Below, in pieces: positions 13,301-25,300 of a stretch of 64,000 bases of DNA. Under the pieces are notes generated by a model. That model saw only the letters and a program-made list of their open reading frames with translations, was not told the origin of the DNA and did no database searches. Positions within the stretch are counted from its first letter, which is position 1; each line of letters begins with the position of its first letter. Made by a program: the position numbers and the translations under genes. Source of the DNA: Lycocorax pyrrhopterus obiensis (Eukaryota; Chordata; Aves; Passeriformes; Paradisaeidae); NCBI GenBank assembly GCA_014706295.1, contig JACSVZ010000004.1, forward strand, positions 88,853,047 through 88,917,046, written 5' to 3'.

Positions 13301-16300
13301 GAAACAGTGATCTTAATTGTTCTTTTTTATAATTTTAATTTCATGCTTTGATTTGTTTTGCTTTTGGAAAGCTAGACTTGAATTCTAATGCTTCATATTT
13401 ATTTTGCACTTTATTTTCGTTCAGGCAAATCTTCTTCTAGCATGGTGATAACCTGCTGGGTACAATTTAAAGATCTTTCTAACAAGTGAGAGGTCAATTG
13501 ATTGCATTTTTGTTACATATTAATAGTATATATGTTATGTTCATAAATATAGCAGATTTTCAGCATGATATCTATAACTAATACGTAAGAGATTTTAATG
13601 GAAATAACTATTACTACTTCATTATCAGTATTTTTAAAATCTAAGCAGCCAATTATTCCGCTGAGCATGAATATATGAACCTTCCTGTATTTCTCTCTTG
13701 ACAAGGCAGCTGCCAAAGATATTTCTTCTTCAGACTGTTGCAGTGGCTTAGGTTAATAGGCTGACCAAACTTGTCAGACTGATATGATATTCAGCATGGC
13801 ATTTTCAACTGCTCTTCTTTCTGCTAAATTTCCAGTGTTACAAGAATAGTGTTTACTCAAAAAGCATGTGTTTACTATGTAAATACTCCACAATACCAAT
13901 ATCATTAGCCTAAAATACAGGGGTTGGCACCTCTCAGAAAAGAAAATAGGATGATCAGAGGTTTTCAGGAAGGATGCATTGAAGCAATGGCCCTAAAGTA
14001 TCACTGTAATTCAAGCAGAAGATGCTGTTTCTGGCAGCCTGTGGCAGTACCAGCAAACTGTACAATCCTTGGTTTAAAGTTCGAATTGGGTAGCACTGTG
14101 TAGTATTGTGTAGTAAGTTATTTTATTTTCCTAAAAGGGAATTCCATTTGAATAGTAATACTAATCAAAAGTCCAATATTTTTTCATAATTTACATCCTG
14201 TATTCAATGGGAAATTTTCCTTGTTGCAGCTCCAGACTGTTGTGTCTCATCCTTTCAGTGGGCACCTCAGAGACGAGTTTGTGTCCATCTCACATATGAA
14301 CCCTGGTTGATAATATGATGTCATAAACCAGGCTTTAGCTTGTATTTTTACTGCCTTTTCTCCAATTTCTTCATCCTCTTCTTCACACAGATCATGCCCT
14401 TCTACTCAAGCATCTTAATGGCCTTTTGCTGAAATCACTTATTTGAGTGTGTCAGTATTCGTGGGGGCTTTTTGGTTTTGTTGGAATTATTTTTTATTGT
14501 TTATTTTTGTTTAGGGGTTTTTTTGCTGTTGTTGGTTTTGGTTTGTTTTTTTTTTAATTCCATTTAATTAGTCTTTGGAACTACTATTCCTCTCAACTAA
14601 TTTTATCTGTGTAAAATTCTGCAGGCAGCTAGGTAAGCTTCCTTCAGAATCAATGAAATCCTATGCAATGATTCATCCTATCGGATAAGATTTCTGTCTT
14701 ACTTTGCCACGCTTCTTCCATTTTTTTCAGTTATTAATAAATACTTTTCATAAGGCTAGTCCAAGTCTTGGAACCCACTGCTATTAGTTTTCCTCGCCTG
14801 ACATTTCCTTTTCATGTAGTCAAATCATTAGGCAATTTATATCCTCTGACTTACGAATTTCATCAGTACATCAGCTGTTGTGTAATTTTAAATTCTTTAA
14901 CTCTCAAGCATCAGAAAGTTAATGTAAATTTAAGAGGCTGTGACTGCAAAATCATATGTATTATTCTGTTCAGTCATAACTGAATTTGTTTCCTATAGGA
15001 AGGGCATGGTTAGAATTATTCCAGAGTCTTCCACTGAGAGAGCCTTTTCTATAGAAATGGTACTATTTTATCAGCATTTTATAAGCTTGTACTTAATTCA
15101 GTAAAATGTAGAAAAGAAAATTGCTCAGAAGCACAGAATTATTTTTTTCTTAAAATGTAAAATACACTGCTATTGCAGTAGGCTGCTACCACCTGTATCA
15201 GAATAGACAATTTTCCAGGAATTTTCTGCTGAGATGTAGGAGAGTTAAAACTGTACAATTTTTACTCATTATTCCTTGAAGTCTTAAAAACCCCAGTCAC
15301 AGGAAAACAATGACATCCCACAAATTCTTGTTATCATTAAGAAGTAAGAAGAGGATTCTTTTTTTATTATAAGCATTTTCATGGAACAGAAAAAAATATA
15401 TCCCAAATACACATATTGTGAAAGGAGTCATAGTCTATCTGTCACCAAAGAGATCAGAAGGAGCAGCTAAAACCTAAATGTAGCCATAAAGAACACATTA
15501 AAATTGTTTTACATATCCTGCACAAATATTTTATTTTACACATCCTGTATAATATTTTGCATAAATAGCGAAAACATTCAGTGAGAACCACTATTATCAC
15601 AACAGTTGTTCTTGCTTTTAATATGGTAACAAACCCAAAGCCACTTACAGAATAGATGCTGACATGGAAGGAAAAGCGGTTTATTTTGATAGGTGAAGTT
15701 TCATCATGGAATGACAGATCGCAGATCAAAGGACACAAATAGCATAAAAACTTTTAATACTACCAAACATATGGAAATTAAAAGATCAAAGTGCTCTCAT
15801 CTTCAGTACTGAATAACACTGTTCCATCAACAAATCAATAAAAGGTAGGTTTTGTGTTTGGCCAGCAGGTAACAATAAAACTGCAGCTATAGATCTGCAG
15901 CAGGTAAAGCTGAAACAACTTCATTAGGTTACTTAGTCCACATACCTCTTTCATTCAGTGATCAAATACAGGTTTCTAAGGAAAGGAAGATGAATAATGA
16001 CAGACTAATAAAAGCAATAACTAGAGTCTGCTAGTAAGGAAATTTAATAACACACCACCCTTCCACCCCAACTGCCCTTTCCCCAGCGTTAAAATAAATG
16101 ACAGCTAACCAAAGAGAAAAAGAACAGAGCGAGAAGGGATATCAAATCTTTTCATCATAGTGTAGTATTATGGGAAGTGCAAAGTGGTAGGAGAAACTAA
16201 AAACTGCACCAAAGAAGTTTGGTGGGTCTTTTTCCTGCCTTTTTTTTTTTTTAACATATCAGGTATCCCCTTTAACTTCATTAAGTATCTCCTCCTTTCC

Positions 16301-19300
16301 TATTTTGCTTTATCTTTCTTTTTGAATTGACATTTGGAACTTCAGATCTCATTTTTGTTTGGCTGTTTTAAACAGGGACCCTGTGTTTACATTGACAGTT
16401 GACCTCTGAGCAAACCTTACTTTTGTAAACCATGATGGTTTTAAGAGCAATGGCAAGAAAAGCAGCATTCATAGTTGGTTTGTGCTCCATCTTCTCAGCT
16501 GGCATTTGCCTTTTTATTCTATTTCAGTAGCAGAGGGAATTGCCATCAATCTTACGCAGTTTTCTCACTTGCCTTTCACACCCTCATCTCATCTCAGTCC
16601 AGGAAGTCTTTTTCTTGAGGGGTGTTTAAAAATTACAAACTTTCGTCATGCTGGTTAATCTGGCTAGGTCTCTTTCATAGGCATTAGGCAAACAGGCTGG
16701 TTTAGATGTTCATTCAATGCAGGAGTTGAACTCTGGAGACAGGCTTACTCCTTCATTTGCTGCATGCAGCTTAATTGAACCTGGAGCATAAAAAGGAAGT
16801 AAAAAAAATTCCGGGAAAAATGGACTCCTTTCATCTGATCCTCTATTTAGTAGTCTCTAATAACGTTCCTTATAATGTCTTCCCTGAGAATCTTTGTCAG
16901 ATAAGCCAAATTCTCTTAGTGTTAACTAAGGCTACCTTCTTTTCCCATAAAACATGACATTCCTTCCCACAGTCTTTTTCTTCCTCGTCTCTTTCGAATA
17001 AGCAGCATTCACTCGCATCTTATGTTTTTCTTAGTTGCATAGCTGGCTTCCCTGAAACTCGTTATTATTTTGGTCTCAGTGGTTCTCTTGCTTTTCGTTC
17101 TGTCATCCATCCAAATAGCAGTTACTGCTTCTTAGCTATTTTATACTTCTCGTACTTGTTTCTCTACCACCCACTACTTGGAGGGGCCTGTAGTCTCCAT
17201 ATTAACACCTTGTCAGGGAATACCTAAGTACTGCTGTAGCCCATGCCATGACTCTTCCGTAGGCATGTGAAATCATCTGCAGTGGTTTGATATTAAAACC
17301 TTTCTCTAGCCACAAAGGGCATCAGAGTCTTGAGAAGCTGTTTCACCAAAGACACCTTTTACCATTTTAAAATAACAACACTTTGCAGAAGACAGCACTT
17401 TCATGAGAAAAAGCTAAGGATTACAAACTGTTCTACATAAATATGAGCCAGTGGCAATATTAATACACCCAAATAAAAATACATTCTAAGCAATAGGTTT
17501 AGCTAAAACTCTTATTCAAATTAATGAGAAAAACTGAAAATTAAGATGGAAAATATGAACGTAAAACACTTTCCTTCAACAGTAATTCTTTTATCATTGG
17601 CTTCCTCCCTATCAAGTAATGTTATATCTGCCCACTGCATCTCTTGTAGGAGGTACTACTGCGGAGCCTGTAGGCTGCCTGTAGAAACAGGTATCAGAGC
17701 CCTGCAGACCACCTGAGTGTCCTGGTGGTATCCAATACTGTGTTAAAGGAAAAACCCCTAAGACTGTTACCCGTGTTCAGATCCCACATCCTGCAGCATC
17801 TGGACACACATGAGTAGCTAAGGGCAGCCTCAGGCAGCTGTCACAAGACCATCTGCAGGGGTAAGTGATATGTAATAGGCTAACAGATAATGAAGAGCAT
17901 TGCCACTTTCCTGCAGAAATTTAATGGCAGAATTTGCCTAATATGTACCTTGTAATACCCATTGCTTGCGGCTAATGTACAAATATTATGATAAAATGTT
18001 AAGGGAAAGTTTGCTGAAATTGAAAGTATGAGCAAAAAAAAAAAAAAGAAGGCTTTGCATATATCATTTCTTTGGAAGAAGCACTTAGAATGAGAACATT
18101 TTAAACTAGCAAAATATGACTCACCTGAACACAGTTGTTAGGGTAAGTCATCCATAAGAAACAATTTGTTCCAAACTAAAAATGATATTACTACAGATAA
18201 TCTCAATGATGATCATAAGCCCTGAAATGATATATTATATATGTAAGGATTAAAGGACAGGAGAACAAGATAAAGTGTTCTGATAGGAGGAGATCAAGCA
18301 TCAAATTATGCATCCTAGGGCAAACCTCTATGGAGATGACTTAAAATATAAGCACAAAAAATGCTCAGAGAGAAAGATGAAATATCTCTCAATTAAGGTT
18401 TATTTCTAACTTGCTTTTGGAATGTGATATTTCAGGCTGAAGCTACCAAAATTTTTTCGCCATTAAATTTAACAGGAGATTGTTCTGCTTCATTACTTCT
18501 GAATTTGTTGAAGATCTGATTAGAGGGCATACTGATAAGATGGCACCATAGAGAGGGCACTTTGAGGGCAACCATTAAAATCTGTATGCATACCAGCAAC
18601 TCAAGGTAGATCATAATAGGAATTCAATACACTAAACTACATCATATACTGCTATAGAATATGTACAAGGGAGGAATATTCTGAAAATAAGCTGACATTT
18701 CAACATAAAGATTTTTGCTCTAAGAGTTAAGAAAAGAATCCTGGTTATAAAAGTCACTACAGTCTGAGATTCATTAACTGCTATACCAAAGAAATACAGT
18801 GCCAAATGATGGTGTGGCAAAACAAAGATGTTAAAAATGTGATAGTTAAATATTGTTAGCATGGGTGAAAAAGTCAGTAAGGATAAAAAATTAAGGACTT
18901 CAGCATATAGTAACAACTAAGTCCAGCTTTCACAGGTGCATCGTGAGCTTTCTTAAGGATTATGGATCTTTGCCATGGTATGTGATCCTTATTACAGGGT
19001 AAGAAGCTGTACTACTGCTTTTCCCTCCAGTCCTGCCTATCTGCACTTTCACTGATGAAAGTCCATGTCTCCATGTCTTGATTGACTATGTCAGATATTC
19101 TTGTATGTGCAGTGCCTCCCCCTTTTCTTTTACAGCCTACTCATGCTCTACATAGGAATAATGTTTAAATTTAAGCACTGAACTACAACGATGACTTATC
19201 TTCCTGAAGGTTTTGAATACTGCAAAAATATGTCCAAAGGAGATGACACGTAACATAATGATGAAAAATACGAGTATATGATGCTTAATACAATAAGTAC

Positions 19301-20227
19301 AGAGTTAGTCCAAAGCACTCACATAATTCTCAAACATTTCAAGAATTGATCATTATTTCATATTAGTAGCAGCAACCGCTTCTTTTAAGTGCCACTTGAA
19401 ACTATCAAAACTAGTTAGTTTCAAAAGAGTTTTTTTAAAAGTTAAATTTAGATAAAATGAACTTTATGACTCACTGAAATCCCCACTAGATTTCTTTCTT
19501 ATAAAGGACAAACAAACCAAGCAGCAGTTTTGACAGGAGGTATTCAAGTAATAAATGATACATACTGACTAAACTTTGAGTATGATGGGTAGAAATAATA
19601 GACAGACTTCAAAGGTTTGCATAGAAAAGAAGAATGTCATAGCTCTTGGGAGTAAAAACATAGGAGCAGAAAGTTAATATAGTGAGTTTTGTGCAGATAG
19701 CCTAAAACTGTCAAAGCCTGACCCCTTTAAAATAGAGTTGTCAGAACAATTAACTTCAGGGAAAAAAAGCAAAGTCATAATGAGGTGACAGTGAAGGAAA
19801 ATCCTTTCCTCAGTTCTGAAACAGAATACATTATTTCATCGAGTGAAAATCTCATAGGGATATATTTATAATATGTGTAACATATAAAAACACTCTGAGA
19901 AGATTCTTTAAGCTGAACAGGTCCATAGTTTGGAAAGACACAGAAGGTGAAGGAAAGGAGTCACTTGATTGCTCCAAACACTTTTGGGTTTGGAAATTCA
20001 GTGATTGTTCTTCCTTAAGTACAGTTTTTTGTCTTGCAGCTGTAAGAAATATTTTCAGTAGAATTCCAGGTGATCTGGAGATTGCCTGAGTTTCTTTTGC
20101 CAAAATGAATTGCTCAAAATAAGACAACTGCACATTATTTTAATGTTCTTTTGATTTGGCATATTGAAATAAATTCATCCTATTCTCCTAACTCTGGATC
20201 TGTCTACAAGTTGCACTGTGCTTGCAT
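10373..20227. other. Long intron stretch, no gene seen
   Basis: Nearly ten kilobases of AT-rich DNA without a convincing gene or large mobile element. Open frames are all under 100 residues; the longest is the 94-residue minus-strand frame at 18632-18916. They show no domains and no useful splice context. A T/G-rich tract occurs at 14461-14556. Two segments of more balanced composition, about 10600-10870 and 17620-17870, look non-repetitive and might be conserved intronic elements, but this cannot be judged without alignment. Confidence 0.5.
14461..14556 (+). repeat. T/G-rich low-complexity tract
   Basis: Runs of TTTT alternate with GG and GGGG (for example TTTTTGGTTTTGTTGG and TTGGTTTTGGTTTG). 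It is one of several such tracts on the CSMD1 sense strand. Confidence 0.85.
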
Positions 20228-20669
20228 TCATAGAATCATAGAATTACAGAACACTTTGAGTTGGAAGGGACCTTTAAATGTCATCTAGTCCAATTCCCCC
20301 TACATGAGCCGTGGTATCTTCAACTTGATCAGGTTGCTGAGAGGCCTATCCAACCTGAACTTGAATGTTTTCATGTTTTCAGGGATGAGGCATCACCTTT
20401 CTGGGCAACCTCTTCCGGTTTTTCACCACCCTCAAAATAAAAAACTTCTTCCTTATTTCTAGTGTAAATCTACCCTCTTTAAGTTTAAAACTATAGCCCC
20501 TCGTCCTACTGCAATGGACATTACTAGAAAGTCTGTCCAGACCTTTCTTATAAGCTCCTTTCAAGTACTGGAAAGCTTCAATGTGGTCTCCCCAGAGGCT
20601 TTTCTTCTCCAGCTGAACAACTGCAACTTCCTTAGCCCTTCCTCAGAGGATTGGTGTTCCATCCCTGTG
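20228..20669 (-). mobile_element. CR1 LINE fragment, 5'-truncated, minus strand
   Basis: It starts with CATAGAATCATAGAATTACAG followed by GAGTTGGAAGGGACC, the reverse-complemented CR1 3' end. The minus-strand frame at 20379-20564 carries the FKLKEGRFTLEIRKKFF segment typical of the CR1 ORF2 C terminus. The copy is short and broken by substitutions, so it is a dead remnant. Confidence 0.93.
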
Positions 20670-22769
20670 AATTCAAAAGACATTTTTTAGTTTGTAATTT
20701 TATCTTTACTTTGCAAATGGGAAACTTAGATATGAAAAAATTAAAGCCTCTAACTTCCATTATTTTGAATCTGATTGATTACTGAGAACATAAATTTAGG
20801 TAAACCAAACCTTGCAAAACTATATAAATGTCAGCTTCAAAGTTTGGCCTAGGAAATGAATGACATAAAAAGGTAGGGTTTATTTAAACTTAGGTTGTTT
20901 TTAACTTTGTATCACTAATTCTTTCTTTTTTTTTTTTTTTAATCTTTTCAGCAACATGTGAAAAATTTTCTTTTAAGAAAAGTTGAAAAATAATGACCCG
21001 AAGCTACTAAAATGGAAATTTACTCTTTCGAATGATGTAAATATTTAATTAGCTGTCCTATTTTATTTCATTAATACAAAAGGGTATATCTCTCAATAAA
21101 AATTATGAAGAACATTCACATCACAGTTCACTAATGCAAGTGATTTCAACCATTAGCGTGTATTTTGGATTGAGCAATTAAAAAAAAGGCCAGGCCATCC
21201 AGCCTGGGCAAAACAGATAATGGAAATCTGCAAAGCCATGTTGGTATTCCAAATTTTTCTGTGTATCATAGGCCATATTTGCAGCTTCACACATTTCTAA
21301 AATAAAGTTCTGGGCACAAATATTTAGTCTTCCTTACAGAAAGAACACTGAACACTATATAAACTGTTAAATACACTCATATTTGGGCAGTAACGTGTTT
21401 TTTTAGATACCTCAGTATTGCTGCTAAGGACAAATATGCTGTTTGTACTAAAATCTGATCTATTCAAATATTTGCTAGCATATTTTCTTCTGCCTCCAGG
21501 CCTTTGTTTAAAGTGGAGCCACCAAAAAAGGCTGGTGTAGGGGTTTTTTCAGCTGGCAATACTACTGTAATCCAATTTGTAAAAACGTTAAATGAAGGCT
21601 CCAGAAATTGATATATTTTCGCCCTTCAGGCAATTTTTTTGTGTTGCAAGGCTTCTAAGCCACTTGTTATCATTCTGTTTATACTGGCTTCATGCCACTG
21701 GTTTTTGTGGAGGTGCCCTGATACTCTAATATAAAGTGAGCCTATAAAAGTTAGAGTAGTGGAAATGTGGGTGATTTTTCAGTTATTAGTACCTGGCCTG
21801 TGAAGAGAAAAAGAATCCTCCTCACCGACTTTCCCCCTGCCTAAATTTCATTTAAGTAGAGGCATAAAATGCAATTTGTTTTCCTTTGCTAGGGTTTTGA
21901 GGGTTTGTGAGTTTCAGTTTGTTTCTTTGGTTTTGGGGTTTTTTTTGTGGTTTTGGTTGGTTGGTTGGTTTTTGGTTTTTTTCCCCCAACTGAAGAGTTC
22001 TGTACATTTTTCTTTTCCAAACAACTCACAAGTGGGAGGATGAAAATAATCTACATCATTATGGATGTTCTATATTGGATTTGTAATACAAAGTTTCAAA
22101 TAAAATTCATCCTCATTTATTCTGAAGTTGAAACAATGGTTCTTTGATGTAGCGTTGCTCCCAGCCTGGTGTGGATCTCTCTCTAAAGGCTTCTGACGTA
22201 GGAAATGCAAGCTAGATTCACAACTGAAGTTATGTAAAATAACAGATAACTATATACACTGTTGAGGATTAATAGGACACATTTTCCAAAAAGATGACTG
22301 ATGTAGCATCCATATATGTGAGAGTAAACAGACATAACTCACATAATGAATCTTAAAATGACTAGTGCAAATCTTTTCTAAGAATATATCTTAAACTGTT
22401 TGATAAGGCACGGGTGACAAAATCTCTGAAAGATCTTTGTTTTCCTGGCTCAGTTTCTGGTTATGTAGTCAGGTAATGTGAAATACATGACTTCACTTAA
22501 AAGTTTCAGCTGTTTTTTCTCAAAAGTCATTAGCTTTATAGTAAGTGAAATAACTTACTTCTTTTAAAGGTAAAACATTGGTTTTACTCCTCTAGCAGTA
22601 ACGGTTTATGGTATCACTTTGATTTTTCTACAGCACTGCTTTATTTTCGTCCAGTTTTATCAAATATTAGCTGATGTTTTCTTTCCATGTCATTTAGCAT
22701 AGAGACATACGAAACCACTTCTGTAGCTGCACTTTGTGTACAATAGGTAGAAATGGTCAGAAAATACCT
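20670..22769. other. Intron sequence, no gene seen
   Basis: AT-rich DNA with no convincing open frame. The part from about 20990 to 21330 contains ATTTAATTAGC and several other homeodomain-type cores and looks non-repetitive. It is a weak candidate for a conserved element. A T/G-rich tract with GGTT repeats lies at 21892-21982. Confidence 0.5.
21892..21982 (+). repeat. T/G-rich tract with (GGTT)n
   Basis: GGTTTTGGGG, TTTTTTTTGTGG and four GGTT units follow each other. Same type as the tract at 14461. Confidence 0.85.
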
Positions 22770-23390
22770 GGTAGAATGAGAAGGCATGGCAAGAAAAGAA
22801 GGCACTTCTGCATGGCCATGGCGCGGTGCTGCGGCCCACTGGTTCATTTCTTCATCAGTCACCAGTCTTAGTGACTGCCAGGCACTTGAGACAAAAACTG
22901 GCTGTTTTCCTCTCTTGGTGCCTGCTACTGTGGGGAACTGCTGTCATATCCCATTAGGCAAGTCCTTCTCCGCACGAGTAACAATCCCACTAGGCCCATC
23001 CACCAGCACCCAGCGCTCTAGGAATTGCTCTCTCCTCGCATGGTCCCGCCAGGCTGGAGCCACTGGAGCCACTGGAGCCTGCTGGTGGCCCCGCCTATGC
23101 CAGCAGCTGTACTCCTGGAAGCCCCTGGCCCGTCGCCCCCGCCTGGGAGCTGCCGTCACTTTGGTTCCCCTCCCGGCTGTGGGCTGGTTTGGCGTTGGCC
23201 AGCTCATGTCATGTGTCCCTGCTCCCTTAGGGACTCACGGAACTGCGGTCACAGGCTGCTGTGCACCATCAGGGCTTCCCACAGCACATGTGGACCTTTG
23301 CTGCCACGGCTGTTTGGTGGCACCTAGAGAAACCAGCTGCTTTTCCTCAAGGCCAAATACATCAAAAGCATTCAGCTTGTAGCTTATTTC
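22770..23390. other. GC-rich, CpG-containing island of unknown nature
   Basis: The block stands out against AT-rich surroundings, with many CpG dinucleotides between about 22815 and 23310 (for example CCCGTCGCCCCCGCC near 23130). Long frames are open on both strands: 198 residues plus at 22786-23382 and 87 residues minus at 22944-23207. That is expected from GC richness alone. Neither translation resembles a known protein. A 9-bp unit (CTGGAGCCA) is repeated around 23055-23080. It could be a diverged retroelement, an unrecognised processed copy or an intronic CpG island. I saw no poly-A tail or flanking duplication. Confidence 0.4.
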
Positions 23391-23894
23391 TGCTTATTGA
23401 ATGAACTTGGTGAGTTTGGGTAATAAGGAACCTTCCTCTACTAGCAAAATATTAATGTTATAATTCCCACAATTTATTCTTAGTTAAGCTTGAACAATTT
23501 GTTCTCTTTATCTTCCCTTTTTCTGTGACTTAAAGAAAAAAGTTGAGGCCGGGGGCAGTGGGACTAAGTATAAATTAAATATATATTTATCTTCTGTGAT
23601 AGAAAATCAATTATAAATTATGGATCTTGTATTAATCTTATAGTAGCTTCTTCTGCTACCTTTATGTATGAGATGCTGTCTTAGGTTTTAAATCTTCACT
23701 TCCTTTAGGCAACAGAATGGATATAAATTATTAAGATAAGGCTTCTGTGATTTCACATGTGGCAGGTGAAAGCCTGGTTTTTTTGGAATGGATGTGCTGA
23801 TCTTTTGGCTTTAAGTACCATTTGGTGTCTTACCCTGTGGGTAACTCTTCTTGTTGCTGACAGCAAGTGGCTTCTTAAAAGGTCATGTTATGGA
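23391..23894. other. Intron sequence, no gene seen
   Basis: AT-rich spacer. It ends with the 4-bp target copy (TGGA, 23891-23894) of the following LTR. Confidence 0.55.
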
Positions 23895-24234
23895 TGTCAG
23901 GAAAATTAATCCACAAACACCAGAGGATTATGTCCAAAAAGGAGACAGAGGAGTCCTGTAACTTTATTCGAATAAAGGGAGAGGTCATGGGCAATTCCCA
24001 TGGGGTCTCTTAAATTGTTAGAGGATACAGCCTCCTTTTTATCCTAATTTCCCAGCCGCATTTCCCTCTCTCTTTCCCCATTAGCTGAGGTACTTGAGAG
24101 GTGCAGACTTCCTGAATCACTTAATACAAACCCATTTCTAATGTGTACCCCCCCCCCCCCCCCTTCTTATCTGGCTTTATCTACCATTAGGCCCACAGTC
24201 TGTTTATAAAGACACCTCCTTCTCATTCCTTTCA
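23895..24234 (-). mobile_element. Solo LTR, minus strand, with 4-bp target duplication
   Basis: The 340-bp element begins TGTCAGGAAAA and ends CATTCCTTTCA on the + strand, and is flanked by TGGA at 23891-23894 and 24235-24238. Read on the minus strand it has a TATA-like ATAAAAAGGAGGC (24029-24043) followed by AATAAA (about 23963-23968), the expected order for U3-R-U5. A run of 16 C residues sits at 24148-24163. No internal retroviral sequence adjoins it. Confidence 0.75.
24148..24163 (+). repeat. Poly-C run (16 bases) inside the LTR
   Basis: An unbroken run of 16 C residues after GTGTA. Prone to length variation and to sequencing error. Confidence 0.95.
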
Positions 24235-24429
24235 TGGATATGTGTCCTGTAAATGTGCTGTCATAGCTGCTGTTGTCTGTGGAATAATTGGAGTTACCAC
24301 CTTCTCTTAAATAACTGCTGTAACTTCTGTCCCAATATTGCGATAGTTTAAACTAATTCTAATTACTAATTAGTAAGATAACATATTAATTATTTGACTT
24401 TTTAATTCATGAATTGAGGTGCACTGAAG

Positions 24430-25300
24430 TATTCTCTGCTTGTATCATTGAGGCTGTACAGGGTATGGGTGCCCAGGCCCCGGCAGCAGCGAGGGCTGTG
24501 GGGGCTCTGTGAGGGGCGGCCAGGGCTGCCCCAGCCAGACACTGCTGGTTCCAGCCAGACACAGCCGGACACAGCCGGACACATCCGGTTCCAGCCAGAC
24601 ACAGCTGGTTCCAGCTGGACACAGCTGGTTCCAGCCAGGTCCAACCACCCACGGCAGGGCACGGCTGAGCCCACAACTGGGGCGGGGGCATCTTCAGGAA
24701 ACGCATGTGAGAAAGGAGAGAAAACATCACAGAGAAAAAGAGGGGAAAAACAAATGAGAGAAACAGCTGTGAGACCTCCAAGGTGAGAGAAGGAGTGGGA
24801 GGAGGTGCTGCAGGCAGTGGAGCAGAGATTCCCCTGCGGCCCATGGAAGAGGCCACAGCGGAGCAGGAGGAGGATGTTCCCTGAAGAAACCACAGCCTGT
24901 GGAAAGCCCATGCTGGAGCAAGGTAAAAGTGTGAGGTGGCAGAAGCTGCAGAGCAGCTGTGGATGAGCCCCAGACCCCGTTCTCAGCATTTCCTAAGGGA
25001 AGAGGTGGAGGAGTTGGGAAGGAAGGAATGAAGCTGAGCCTGGGGAGAAAGGGTTTTAATTAATCTATCTTTGTTTCTCAGAGTCCAAACATATTTAAAT
25101 TAGTAATAAAATAAACTAATTTTCCCCAAGCCAAATCTATTTGGCTCATGACCTCATGACAATAATTACTAATTGATCTCCTTGTCTGTATCCTGACCTG
25201 GGAACATTTCCATCTTACCTTCTCCTCCCATCCTGTTGATAAGAGTTAGTGAGACTGTCTGGGTGGTGGTCTGGCAGATGTCCAAGGCCAACCCATCACA
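24430..25300 (+). mobile_element. ERVL-like LTR, plus strand, probably 5'-incomplete
   Basis: The 3' half resembles a common bird LTR. It has purine-rich repeated blocks such as GGAGGAGGTGCTGCAGGCAG, then AATAAAATAAAC near 25105, then AATTTTCCCCAAG, and it ends with CCAAGGCCAACCCATCACA. The GC-rich 5' part contains a minisatellite (24531-24640). The 195- and 149-residue minus-strand open frames (24402-24989) and the 112-residue plus frame over the same bases arise from the repeat and are not genes. I found neither a clear TG start nor a target duplication, so the 5' boundary is approximate. Confidence 0.72.
24531..24640 (+). repeat. Minisatellite with 10/20-bp unit inside the LTR
   Basis: About five tandem versions of the 20-bp unit GGTTCCAGCCAGACACAGCC are present, with 10-bp sub-units of the form GGACACAGCC. 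Because 10 and 20 are not multiples of three, all frames are used in turn, and several stay open. Confidence 0.9.

Noticed and set aside
14075..14090. GTTCGAATT, resembling a tRNA T-loop
   Set aside because: No acceptor stem, D-arm or anticodon arm can be built around it.
22786..23382. 198-residue plus-strand open frame
   Set aside because: It lies in a GC-rich block where stops are rare, overlaps open frames on the other strand, and resembles no protein family I know.
24402..24989. 195-residue minus-strand open frame
   Set aside because: It runs through the LTR minisatellite; the repeated residues come from the 20-bp unit read in successive frames.
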